Origin: Nephromyces sp. MM_2019
Taxonomy: Eukaryota > Apicomplexa > Aconoidasida > Nephromycida
NCBI GenBank assembly: GCA_015657535.1
Contig: JADHZB010000055.1
Span: forward strand, 1 to 43,840
Reading direction: 5' to 3'
DNA: 43,840 nucleotides
Shown here one piece after another: positions 11,801 to 22,800 of this stretch (position 1 is its first letter; each line of letters opens with the position of its first letter). A program made the translations under genes and the position numbers. Under the pieces are notes generated by a model, which was not told the origin of the DNA, made no database searches, and saw nothing but the letters and a program-made list of their open reading frames with translations.

Positions 11801-14360
11801 TAATTTGATATCTCATCATCTAATTTATATGAAGATTTTAATAAATGTGAATGTAATTTGTTGGAAAATTCTATTATTTCTTTTGCGTCTCTGTTTCTTG
11901 TTTTCAATTTTTGATTTTGCAAAATCAACTCCTTCTCTTTGTTTTTAATTGAGGATGAAATTTGTAATAATTTTTTAAACTTCTGCTTTAATTCTTGTTT
12001 AAGCTTAGCGATTCTTGATTCCTCTTTCCTAAGAGTATACCTACGAATAAAAGAAAATAAGTTTTCATGTAATCAATTTTTTATATGTTTAAAATTAAGC
12101 TAATCTACATCTTATTTGAAATTTTATCCACTAATGCTCCGATTTGTTGTAGATGCTTTTTCTTTTCTCTGATAAATCTATCCTCTCGACTCTTCAACTC
12201 CAATTGTTTAGAAAGTAGCTCCTTCTTTTGAGATTTTAATATCATAGCTTGCTTCAATGTTCATCAAATTATTTAGATGATTAACTCAAAAAAGATTAAA
12301 AAGCATGAATTTGGAGTTTTACTTTTTTTAATTTGGCTCTCAGATTCTTTGAATGATTTGCACTAGTGTTATTTAACTTAGCTGAAATATTCTCCAAATT
12401 TGAAATCTTGTTAGTATACCTCTTGTTCAGAATCTTTATGGTATCTTTTAACCTTGAAAACCTTGAATTCCCTTTTTTTATAAAACTATAAATAAGGAAA
12501 TGATTGCAACAATTCTTTTATTGCTGAAATATAAAGGCTTATATTCATACAAACTATTTTTTGAAAAAATTCCTTTCCCTAATTCTTCCATTTGTTCTCT
12601 AAGTTGATACAATAGAGATTTTATATTTTCAGTTTCAATAGCACTTTTTCTGTGTGATTGTAAAGAATTTTTTGAACTAATCTTTTGGTCATCAAGCATC
12701 CTAAAGTTCTGAATAAAGTTGAGAATGTCCATGTTTAGATTATCTGAACTTGAAGATTGATGTTTAGTAGCAATATACCTGCGATTTAATTTCTTGAAAC
12801 ACTTTAGTTAATGAGTCTTTCCATCCTGATTCCAGAGTTTTAATTTGATGAAATATCTTTTCATTTGTATCTTTCAAACCCGAGATTATGTGCTTTGAAA
12901 GAATAAGGAACGTTAGTTTCATTATCAAATAACTTATAATCAATTAGAAAGTAACAAACCCTTTTGCTTTGATCACTAATTTTTTGAGCTAAATCATTAT
13001 TGAGTAGGATGACAAGATCATTATAAAATCCCTCGAGGTTTTTTGAATTATCTCTACAAAATTGTGATTTTTCGTTCTTAATAGTGACAAAAACCCTTTG
13101 TATTTCATCTATCTCTTTAGCATTGAGAGTTTTCAACAGAATTTGTAAGTTATCGACAGATCTTTCAAGATTTTGAAATTTATTTCCACAGAAGTTTGCC
13201 ATTCTGGAAAATTAAAATTTTTTAGTTGGGAAACTTTCTTATTCAATGACTAATTTAGTTCAACACCTGGTGTTCTCTTGATTGTATGCTTCGATAGCTT
13301 TGCGCCAATTATCTCTATCTCGTGTAACTTCACCATTTATACAACTTAATTTGTTATAGAAAATTCTTTGTATCTTTTCAATTTCATCACTGATTCTCTC
13401 TTTAATTAATTTAGTTTCTTGGAGTGCATTCCCTGAGTCTAGGCCATCTAAGCTGTAATTTTATTGACCATATTATCGTTGTAAGATTTGTGGTTAATTA
13501 AAAACAATATTAGTTATTTTAATTACTTATTCACAAAATCTATGTCCAAATTGTGGTTATATGAACCATTAAGCACGCCTAATGAGCCTAAAGTTAAATA
13601 TTAAACACAAATTAACTATCTCTACCAAGTTGGTCAATGTGATAGATGACAAACTTTGGCCAAAGCTACGACCTATGTTATCTTCGAGGAATTTATCTTG
13701 GATGTTTTCAGTTTTAGGATAAGATGTACCAATTGCTTTATCCTAAGATTCTTTATTTATACATTTTACTATCTAATAAACGAAAAATTAGATTCACCAT
13801 TCCTGGGCTCGATTGAAATTCAAATTTGAGATTTATTTGACTTTCGTTCTCTAGTTTGGGTGCTTGAGAGTCTCTGTGAAAGTTAAGCTTTTCGCAGTCA
13901 GATTTAAAGCTTGGTAGGACTTGTTGGTCTTGTTTGGTGAGAGGATCTTCTAATTCTAAGCTAGGATTTATATAACTAAAATTAAGCAAGCTTTTAAAAG
14001 GATTTATTGCTTAACTATAAGCTCAAGTACTGATTAATAATCAACTATTTTAACCTTTTTCGGAATTCTCAACCTGTGCAATTACACAAATACAGTAAGA
14101 TAACAATCTTTATAGTTTATATGGAAATTATTTTGTAATAAAAATATATTTTTACAGCTAATTCAAAGTGCTTTGATTGTTCCAATGGAAGCGAAGTCTA
14201 TCAATGATAAGTTATTTTTGCTTACCAAGCTCCTCGAATTAAAGGTAAGGGAGTCAAGAGCTTCACTTTCAAGTAATCTTTTCAGATCCTTGCTCCAACA
14301 ATCTGAGTCCAAACCAAGATTATTATCTACTTCCATTGGTAAATCAAATATATATTCCAA
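11801..14360 (-). CDS. multi-exon coiled-coil protein, gene model incomplete
   Basis: This is a run of coding segments separated by short introns. A likely first exon is 14226-14360 (MEYIFDLPMEVDNN...). Further segments lie near 13808-13985, 13675-13745, 13530-13590, 13268-13452, 12957-13203, 12783-12893, 12490-12732, 12310-12475, 12115-12260 and 11801-12045, with the TAA stop at 11801. The N-terminal part is acidic and Ser-rich. From about 13450 to the end it is almost continuous charged helix with heptad character (LEGFYNDLVILLNNDLAQK, KEESRIAKLKQELKQK, KNKEKELILQNQKLK). It is therefore probably a long rod-like protein of the cytoskeleton, centrosome or kinetochore, but no family signature was seen. 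I could not make the first junctions (14226 to about 13985) and the one near 12780 agree in phase. A micro-exon may be missing, or the first segment may be a separate gene. Confidence 0.55.
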
Positions 14361-14779
14361 TATAAAATGTTTAAATCTAGAATTTAAAATTTAAGGCAAT
14401 TTGATTTCAGGGGAATTTTATAATAAATTTTTTTTTGCTCTAATATACTTTCCCTTTTCTAATTTAAATCCTTTGTAGATACTTTTATTTGTAGATCTGA
14501 TTAAAATTGATAAAGCTTAAAATGTATCTAAATATTTCTTCTGGGTCCATTAGCCTTCCAAAATTGGACAGTTATATTTTATTATTTAGAATTTATTATT
14601 ATTTTGTTGCTAATTTTTAATAAATGAGAGGCTACATCTCCTAATATTTAGGATATCTAATCTATATGTGCTAAAAATGTCAATAAAAAGTATAATTAGT
14701 TTTTGACAATAGTATGTTTTTCATTAAGAATTTGTTTTTTATATCAGTGTTATTTAGAAAATTATTTGCTGGGAGCTAA
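14361..14779. other. intergenic spacer between two minus-strand genes
   Basis: About 420 bp, very AT-rich, upstream of the coiled-coil gene start and downstream of the OB-fold gene stop. I see nothing coding. Confidence 0.55.
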
Positions 14780-15687
14780 TTACTGGAATATAAAAGAAGG
14801 ATGCTCAAGCTTAGATATTATACCTTCACTCTGACTATGTGTTTCTCTTTTGAATAACTGGAGTTGGTGTTGATAATGAGATTCGTTTTTGTTTTGTTCT
14901 TTAGGGCATAATTCAAGTTCTCCCTCTAATTCATCCTGTTTTACACTCATGTTGGGCCTTAGTGAAATTAGTGTACAATATGTTCCAATTTTTTCAATAT
15001 AACCAACAAAATTGTGGGGTAAATTAGACTTATCCATTAACATAATTGCCTAAAAAAAATTTTGTAATATTATTGAATAGGAATTTGGAAAAAATATTTA
15101 TATTATATCAATAGAATTTACATATAAAATATTATAAATTATCCAAAGGCCGATTATTTACTTATATAGAAGGAATGTAGAAAACAACAAATGATACATA
15201 ATACAAAGATGGATTTATTCTAACTTACCATGCAGCCTTTATTTCTTCCTGCTCGTGCATTTACAACTCTGATAATATCATAGGGCATTATATATTTCTT
15301 AAGAGAGTCTAAGTCTTCCGTTGAGTCGAATTCTGATGGACTCTCTAAAGTTTTTAAAACTTGGTTGTGTGAAACATGCTGGAAACCTACATCATCTGTT
15401 GGCTTTGGGATTCCAGTTTCTAAAGGGAGGAGTTGGCTTTTCGAGTTTGTCGAATCCTTTTTAATTTTGGGGAAGCTGATAACCTCCTTCAAAGATTGTG
15501 AGCATCTTACCATATATGACTTTGGTAAAATTAAATTAGCCGATCCTGATGAGTCAGCAATTCTATAATGAAAGTTGAATGGTTCGGTTGGCCTTTGGGG
15601 TGGATCGCTAAGGTGTTCAATGCATTGGACTTCTAAGTGGAAGTTCTTATGCTTCCAGCGAACATCCGCTAACCTACTGATTTTCAT
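14780..15687 (-). CDS. single-OB-fold protein, SOSS-B / hSSB1-like
   Basis: Two exons, 15229-15687 and 14780-15049, spliced in phase (GTAAGT donor, TTTTAG acceptor), give 242 aa. The family binds single-stranded DNA or RNA; SOSS-B1/hSSB1 acts in DNA-damage repair and at Integrator-bound RNA polymerase II. The start (MKISRLADVRWKHKNFHLEV) and the pattern Y-R-I-A-D-S-S-G-S-A-N-L match the first strands of the SOSS-B OB fold (compare 'VADKTGSINISVWD'). After an insertion of about 75 residues, the stretch MPYDIIRVVNARAGRNKGCM matches its strand-4 region (compare 'GDIIRLTKGYASVFKGCL'). GYIEKIGTYCTLISL then matches the strand-5 region before the PNxS turn (here RPNMS). The loop insertion and the polar C-tail are unusual for the family. 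An OB fold is well supported. Assignment to SOSS-B rather than another OB protein is by remembered pattern only. Confidence 0.68.
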
Positions 15688-16028
15688 TATAAGCCTTTAA
15701 TGTCATATTAAGATCAATAAGATACTATTTCATAATATTTAATTTTTAGGACATTATGTACATTTTATACAATAGTTCATGAAGCTAATAAGAAAAAACA
15801 TTGATTATATTTGAAATGTTCTGGGAGCTTTGTGCAAAGAGTTTAATAATGTCTGTTTTTAAGTAACGTTTTTAAACTCATATTGTTTCTAGTAAACTAA
15901 AATTTTTGAGAATTGACTAAAAGTAATAAATACTTGAAAAGTATTGATTACTTATAAAATAAAATTCAATTTTTAATAAGAACTCGATATTTCTTCAAAT
16001 TATTTGGAGTACAAATTTGTGATTTAAT
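15688..16028. other. short intergenic region
   Basis: About 340 bp separating the OB-fold gene start from the STEEP1-like stop. It is AT-rich and I see no feature beyond presumed promoter and 3' UTR. Confidence 0.5.
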
Positions 16029-17015
16029 TTAAGCTAATCCCTTGAAAGCTGCTGCTGAGCTCTGCTCAAGGACTAATGAATCTGGAAAAAAGTATGTAAA
16101 CTTGGAATCCTTTTCTAATTGATTTGATCTGTAACCTAATAAGTTGCCACAATCTTTACATTTGAACCTGGCAAGCAATTGAACAAGCATTTTGTTTACG
16201 AATATTTAATGAATTAAATAAAAATTAATAACCTGTATTGTCGATTTACTCCTTTTTGCCTTCTGATATAAACCTTGCTATCTGGTAATACATACTTTTT
16301 GATGAAATAAACACTTTCCTGACAGACATAAAACAAGTTATTTAAATACTTCGGAAAAATAAAAATCAAACCTCGAGGGCCAGGGAGCCATCGGTGTTTC
16401 GCCTAGGTAGTTTATCGATGTTGGCATCTGCTATAATGCAGTGTGCACCACATATAGAACAATAGTATGTTTTAAGGCTCTTCTCTTGTTGGACTATCTG
16501 GCTATCTTCCGAAGTGTAGTTGTGAATCTAATTTTATTTATGGAAATAAATATAAGATATGATTAAGATAGTAGAAAAGTGTAAAAAGATATACGATGTA
16601 AAATATTAATTATTCCATAAAAAGTTACAGGAATTTTATATTTTGATCAAATGAAATTTTTCAAATATTCTAAAGTGATGTGATTAATATTCATAGTTAG
16701 TGGAGTAGTTATCTAACATAGATCTGAAATGTTCAATTTGATTAAATTATTTTGATTGGGTCTTCATACCTTGAACCTTTTGAGATGGGCTTCATCTCTC
16801 ATGGAGTCAATTTCTTTTTGATTTTTGCGTTTTATATCGCTTAGTGTTGGAGGGCTATATGCCGGTGAGAAGTTGTTATCGAAAGAATCATTTTTAGTTA
16901 AAAATGAAATAGGACTAACTTCCGTATTGTTAGAGGATGTATTATAAATCAAACTGTTTTTGTATTCATCTAAAGCTTCAGCATCCTTGGTGGCGAAATA
17001 TGATGGGTCAGTCAT
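16029..17015 (-). CDS. STEEP1 / CXorf56 family protein
   Basis: Exons 16770-17015, 16372-16527, 16233-16318 and 16029-16167 close in frame to 208 aa. The first 80 residues are polar and poorly conserved. From about residue 95 the family core is plain: YYCSICGAHCIIAD, then DKLPRRNTDG, then VYIRRQKGVNRQYRFKC, then DCGNLLGYRS, matching human 'YYCLCGQMVLVLD', 'EKLPMRPRD', 'YLRRPEGIERQYRKKC' and 'KCGLPLFYQS'. The CxxC pair in each half probably builds a zinc site. In mammals this protein (STING ER exit protein) promotes COPII-dependent traffic of STING and has also been linked to spliceosomal complexes. Since no STING is expected in an apicomplexan, a general trafficking or splicing role is more likely here, which is inference. 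The protein stops soon after the core and lacks the long charged C-terminal helix of the human form. Confidence 0.85.
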
Positions 17016-17625
17016 TGTGAGCTATTTTTTTGTCTGCAATATGTTAAAGTGATTAAGAGTTTATCGTTAATGTTTCTGAAGTTAAAATTATAACTCTTCC
17101 ATTAAATTGTACATTTCAGGTATCATACCAGGCTAGACAGATTATTCAGTGATGTGATTGTAGGGCCCATCCATCAATAATGGTTTCGAAGTCTATTGAG
17201 CTCCGGTTTGATTAGAGCCAAATAAATCAACAATGTTAATAATTAATCTTATAACATTCTGTTTTTATGAATTTCGTCTTAAATAATAAATATTTTATCA
17301 GAAATATCAGATTGTAAAAAGTTTTTGTGATATAAAATTGTGGGATTTTTACACCAGTGATAGCTTTCGAACATATGTGGTGATTCGAATATTTCGTGAG
17401 TACTATAATTAGGAAATCAAATTTTTTTACTCAAGCAATTATATAATCATTCAAACCCCTTTTCATTGTTAGCTAGCTCCAGCTACAATTTATTTTCTAC
17501 TTACTATTACTAAATTTCAATATATAACAATTCACTTAATTTTCACTAACCTAAATTGACACTTTTATTTCTCTATCCCCGAAGAACATATATTTTCTTG
17601 CAAGTGTTAAGTGACTTTTGAACCA
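17016..17625. other. divergent promoter region
   Basis: About 610 bp between the starts of the STEEP1-like gene (-) and the small Cys-containing gene (+), so both promoters should lie here. I recognise no motif with confidence. Confidence 0.5.
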
Positions 17626-18525
17626 ATGAGAGCTAATTCATCTCAAGCTAGAGAACAACTCAATTTTGAATTACCAAATTGCGACCCAGAGTGTATTGAT
17701 ATAATTAAGCGTTTAACTGCTGTCATTGGAATAAATAGGCTATCAGGTAAGCAACTAATCTCAAGCTATACCTCTTACAATTGAATAATTTATTATCTAA
17801 TCACTATAAGTTAACTTATCATATTGATTATGGATTCACTATTGAGCAAGTTTTAATCTATTACCTATTCACTAAACTGATTAACATATAAGTAATGTAA
17901 TTACAACTAAGAACTCATAGCTAAAATACCAAAATTATCAACTCATTTGGGTTATTTTTTGATTTTCAAAGCTCACCAATTGGAGAATACGAAGAAACCG
18001 GAGTATCAAGCCACCTACAACACTCTATTCAATGTAAGTTTCGATCATTTTTCTCTTGTGCTTAAGCAAGCTAGTATCTGAATAATGGACTTAATATAAG
18101 CTCAAAAAATATTAATACACTTGCTACTGTCTACAACTTCAGAAATGTTTAGGCAGAAAAAATATCCGTGGTGCAAGGTCTCTGAATTTTGATGTAAGCG
18201 AGCGCAAGCGACCTACTCAAGCCTAACTATTTTTCTTTTATTCTCGTTTCCTATGATTTTCTCACTTAGTGTGTTGGTGAAAGTCTTTGCCCTGAAGAGT
18301 TCAGGGCACTCAAGGATTCATGGGACAAAAGCCATTCTATAAATGAGAATCCTGAACAATGGAGAAAATTTTGCCGGTAATTAAAATGAATACTTAATTT
18401 TTTTATGAAAATAAAAAATTAAAATAAATTTCAGATGCTTAGACAACACAATTTCTGATTTTTTTTTTGGCATTTCACCAACATCTGATAGAACATCAAA
18501 ATTAAATAACATACTATTCAAATAA
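17626..18525 (+). CDS. small five-exon protein of unknown function, about 144 aa
   Basis: Exons 17626-17746, 17972-18033, 18143-18193, 18270-18376 and 18435-18525 join with phases +1, 0, 0, +2 and end in TAA. The product begins MRANSSQAREQLNFELP and is soluble, with no signal peptide or membrane span. It holds eight or nine cysteines in short pairs: CDPEC near the N-terminus, KCLGRK, CVGESLC in the fourth exon, and FCRCL spanning the last junction. A conserved-looking helix, PEEFRALKDSWDKS, lies between the last Cys groups. The spacing is reminiscent of small Cys-motif mitochondrial or metal-binding proteins but does not fit the twin CX9C rule, so I leave it unassigned. The stop is only 46 bp before the ATG of the next gene on the same strand. 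Confidence 0.65.
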
Positions 18526-18571
18526 CATTCACACAAAAGTTAATACTATATTTAATGATTTATTTATCAAT

Positions 18572-19681
18572 ATGGATGATAAAATTACTAACAAATCATT
18601 GACACAAGATACTGTGGATGATTGGAACTTATCACACAAATCTCAATCAAAAGCATTTATCTTTGGTGGTAAATTGAATTCAACTGACACCTTAAAGCCC
18701 CTTGAACACACTAGCGCAGCACCACCCACCAGCAATGCATATTCAACCGAAACATCACAATACAATCAGCCTCTACCTACAACTGTCTTGAGCTCTAATC
18801 ACAAAGATTTTGAGGTAGAAAGCAATTCTAATAAGCCCTTTCCTTCTTATTCACCTTACATAGAGTTCAAAAAAGCAAGTGAATCATTTTTTCTAGAACT
18901 TAACATAAATTATCTAAAATCTGCTCCAATTTCTTTTGGGAGGTCTGCTGACATTATAATCAATCACTCTAGCTGCTCTCGCTTTCATGCACAGATCTCG
19001 CAAAAATCTGTAAATGATAAATTTGATAGCCTCGAATTTTATCTTACAGATACAAGTAGCTCTAATGGTACATTCCTAAATTCTGGAAAACTTTCAGAGC
19101 ATACTCCTACTAAACTTGAAGACTGTGATGAAATTATATTTGGGCTTTCTGAGGATATAATATGCTTCAAGGATCCTAAAAATGGAAATTACAAAAACAA
19201 TTTACAATCGAAGGCGTCGAACGAGCTAGCTACTAAGAGATCCTATAACACAACATTTGAAGGAAATAAATTCTCCCAGGAACCAAACAAAATTATTAAA
19301 TTTAATTCCAGCACCACTAACAAATCATCTGAGCCAATTCCAGAAAGAATACGTTGTAGACACATTCTTAAAAAACACCTCGAGTCTCGCAACCCATTTG
19401 ATTCTTTCAGAAAAGTGAAGATAACGCGTACAAAGAATGAAGCAATTAAAGAAATAATCGATATTTTAAAAACGCTTGAATCCAAGCCTTCATTATTTTC
19501 TCAGTTTGCAACTTCTGTAAGTGAGTGCTCAAGTGCAAGAAATGGTGGCGATTTAGGTCATTTTAATAAGGGTCAAATGCAAAAGGCTTTTGAGGAAGCA
19601 GCATTTTCATTAAAAGTTGGAGAAATTAGTAAATTAGTTGATAGTCCTTCTGGAATTCATGCCATTTTAAGGATAGAATAA
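18572..19681 (+). CDS. FHA domain - parvulin (Pin1-type) peptidyl-prolyl isomerase fusion
   Basis: A single exon encodes 369 aa. The FHA domain spans about residues 100-205 and shows the phosphothreonine-binding signature: SFGRSADIII, then SSCSRFHAQIS, then TSSSNGTFLNSGKL. The parvulin domain, residues 260-369, runs to the C-terminus and aligns closely with Pin1: IRCRHILKKH, ITRTKNEA, SECSSARNGGDLGHFNKGQM, SGIHAILRIE. The active-site Cys (SECSSA) and both structural His (CRHIL, GIHAIL) are kept. In the phosphate-binding loop one of the two Pin1 arginines is replaced (SRR becomes SRN). The enzyme should isomerise prolyl bonds, probably pSer/pThr-Pro, with FHA taking the targeting role that the WW domain has in Pin1. 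It is probably nuclear. The N-terminal 90 residues are Ser/Thr-rich and disordered. Confidence 0.93.
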   Translation: MDDKITNKSLTQDTVDDWNLSHKSQSKAFIFGGKLNSTDTLKPLEHTSAAPPTSNAYSTETSQYNQPLPTTVLSSNHKDFEVESNSNKPFPSYSPYIEFKKASESFFLELNINYLKSAPISFGRSADIIINHSSCSRFHAQISQKSVNDKFDSLEFYLTDTSSSNGTFLNSGKLSEHTPTKLEDCDEIIFGLSEDIICFKDPKNGNYKNNLQSKASNELATKRSYNTTFEGNKFSQEPNKIIKFNSSTTNKSSEPIPERIRCRHILKKHLESRNPFDSFRKVKITRTKNEAIKEIIDILKTLESKPSLFSQFATSVSECSSARNGGDLGHFNKGQMQKAFEEAAFSLKVGEISKLVDSPSGIHAILRIE

Positions 19682-19841
19682 CTTTTATGAAATTAAAATC
19701 ATAATTTAATCAATAATTAAATTAAAAATCCATCTATTTTTATATCATATTTGTATTAATATAAATATTCAAATATGAATTGTTTTGAAACTTGTTTAAT
19801 AAAATAAAAAATGATTTTCATAGAAGTGTTTTATTAAAAAT

Positions 19842-22800
19842 TTAATCAGAACTCAATCTCCTACTCATGCGATTTGCAGTTCTTATCCTAACTCTATGTG
19901 CAAATTTCTTGGCAGTAATCACAGACTTGACAACCTGTAGCCTTGAAGCTATTTTATCTGCATTTCTTCCTTTAGCTTGCATAACAAATGACTCAGATTC
20001 ATCAAGAGGATTGCTTTCCTTTATACCTAGCTCTGGTAGATATTCCAGTGGTATAAATTGATTCAAAAGATTGACCAACAAACCGCCCATTCCAAATATA
20101 AAACTTATAATCCATTGCTCTAATGTTAATCCCTACAAAATCATGGAACGAATTGATTTCTAATTCCTGATATATCTATAATCCTTAAATTTTACCTCAA
20201 GGTGGCACCTCACCAAGAACCCTCCATATTCGACCATTAGTATCTGGGAAATTATAAGTAAAACCCATATAATAAGCCACAGCTCATTTTTAAAAAAGCC
20301 TTTAAAAACGTTAATTTCTCCATTTATTTTCCTTGCATTGATCATATTAAACATTTGCATAAACACAAAAGTATTAAATATAAAAGTGAAATGCCGAGAT
20401 GGCCCAATCGTATTATCCCACTCTCGTTTATAGTCTTCAACCTTCGAAAAGGGAAAATAATTTCTACCTGACCGTATAAGAGTACCTTTGCCTGTAATTT
20501 AAAACTATTCATGTATAATTTGTACATAAAATACTCAGATAAACTTTTACCTGTAAGGTAATCACAATCAGAAAATTCACAGAATCCAGAGGATCTTTTG
20601 GTTTCTTCGCTTAGATAACTCCACTCCTTTTCAGGAATAAAGCGATCTGCATAGAATATTATGAGATTAAGAACTATCAACTGATATATGGCTTGAACCA
20701 AAATACTCCGTGTCATAGACTTGGAAACTAAATATTCATTGCGTCTATGAGGCTTCCTTTTGAGCAACTCATCCGTTGGTTTTTCCGTAGCAAGAGCTAA
20801 AGAAGCAAAGGAATCCATTATCAGATTCAACCATAACATCTGTACAGCATCTAAAGGAGACTGCCTTCCAATAAGTGCAAACAGCAATGAAATTGTCACA
20901 GCAACAACATTCACTGTCAATTGAAATTGTAGAAACCTCCTAATATTGTCATAAATGTTTCTTCCCCATTTCACCGCTTGAATTATGGAGAAGAAGTTAT
21001 CATCTAAAAGGACTATATCTGCTGCATGCTTAGCAATTTCCTTGCCCGCTATACCCATTGCGAACCCAACGTCGGCCTTTTTGAGAGCAGGCGCATCATT
21101 TGTACCATCTCCTGTTACAGCGACAATTTCCCCTTTTTGTTTCAAACCAGTGACAAGTGCATACTTATCGTTTGGTTGAGATCGAGCTAAAATCTGTAAT
21201 TTATCAGCAATTTCGGTAAATTTCTCCATATCACCAAGGACATCTTCCCGCACTCTTACCCTCATTGCTTTTGCTGTCTTTTCATCTGAAGCACATTTGC
21301 ACACTTCAGTTTTACAATGCTTACAAACAACACCACCTACTAATTTATAAAACTCTGAACCGATCATTGCAATCCCTCCCTCATCCTCTTTATATATATT
21401 ACACTTCTTCGCAATCTCCTTCGCTGTCAGTATATTGTCGCCAGTTACCATTCTGACATTTATACCGGCCCTATGGCAATTCAAAACAGCTTCAGGTACC
21501 TCAGGTCTGACAGGATCACTAATCCCAGCAATCCCCACGCATATAAGGCCTTCCTCGTAATTTTGATATTCACCACTTTTTATATTCTTGACACTCTCTT
21601 CATCTAGTTCCTTGTAAGCCAAACATAATGTTCTTAAAGTTTCTTTAGCAAAGCGATCAATCACTTTTGACTCTATTGATAATTTTTCTTCAGAACTCAA
21701 TTCAACAATTTTATTTGAGCCATCTAGCCTCTTTGTACAAAGTTTCAAAACAATTTCTGAGGCTCCCTTAACGAAAAGAAAATAATTTTCACCATTTTTT
21801 CCTACAATTGTGGACATTATCTTAGTTTTACTATCGAACTCCTTACGAATTATATCATGACTACCACTTAAACGATTTTGTCTTACAAAATCGTAATCAC
21901 TCCCAAGATCTTTTGTTAATTGTAGCAATGCACATTCAGTTGGTGAACCTACATACTTAATGTCTTTTCTAAACCCTCCCTCGGAGCTTGGTATATCTAT
22001 AGAGAATTCTTGAATAAAACCAGTTGAATTGAGGGCAATGTTTTCAACCAAAAAGTCTAAATAATCTTTAGACATTTTTTCGAGCACGCTCAAATCAGTT
22101 CTTACGTCTCCATTGATTATATCATCATTCCAAAAGCTTTGCACGGTCATTCGATTTGTTGTCAAGGTTCCAGTTTTATCTGAACATATTTCATTTGCCC
22201 CTCCCATAATCTCACAGGCAGCTAGTCTGCGAACATAGTTTTTATCTGTAAGCATTTGACCAATCGAGTATGCTAGAGATATTGTTACAGCAAGAGGTAG
22301 CCCCTCCGGAACTGCCACCACAACAATAGTAATTGTAGTGATGATGAAATTAACATGCTCCTCAATTATACTAAAAATATCATCACGACTACTTTCACTC
22401 TGTTATCAAATTTTTTTTGACGTATAAGTATTTATGTATTAATATTACAAATCTCTAAGAAATCATACCTGTGATGCCCAAGATATCCAATACTCAACTA
22501 CAAGCAAAAAAAGTGTTAAACAAGCACATATAAATCCTAGATTCCCTATATCACTAGCAATCGAATTCAGTTTTTTTTGTAGTGGAGTTGGCTCTGCATC
22601 AAAAGCTAGCTTTTGATACATTTGTCCAACTTGTGAATTCAATCCAACACACATTACTATACAACTTCCACTTCCTGATGAAATCGTAGTTCCTAAAAAT
22701 TAAAATATAAAGACTATTTGGATATTTCTACTAATGTAATAATTCTACTACCTGATAGTAGTATAGGTGAATCGACCTCGTGATGGCCATGTATTTCTTT

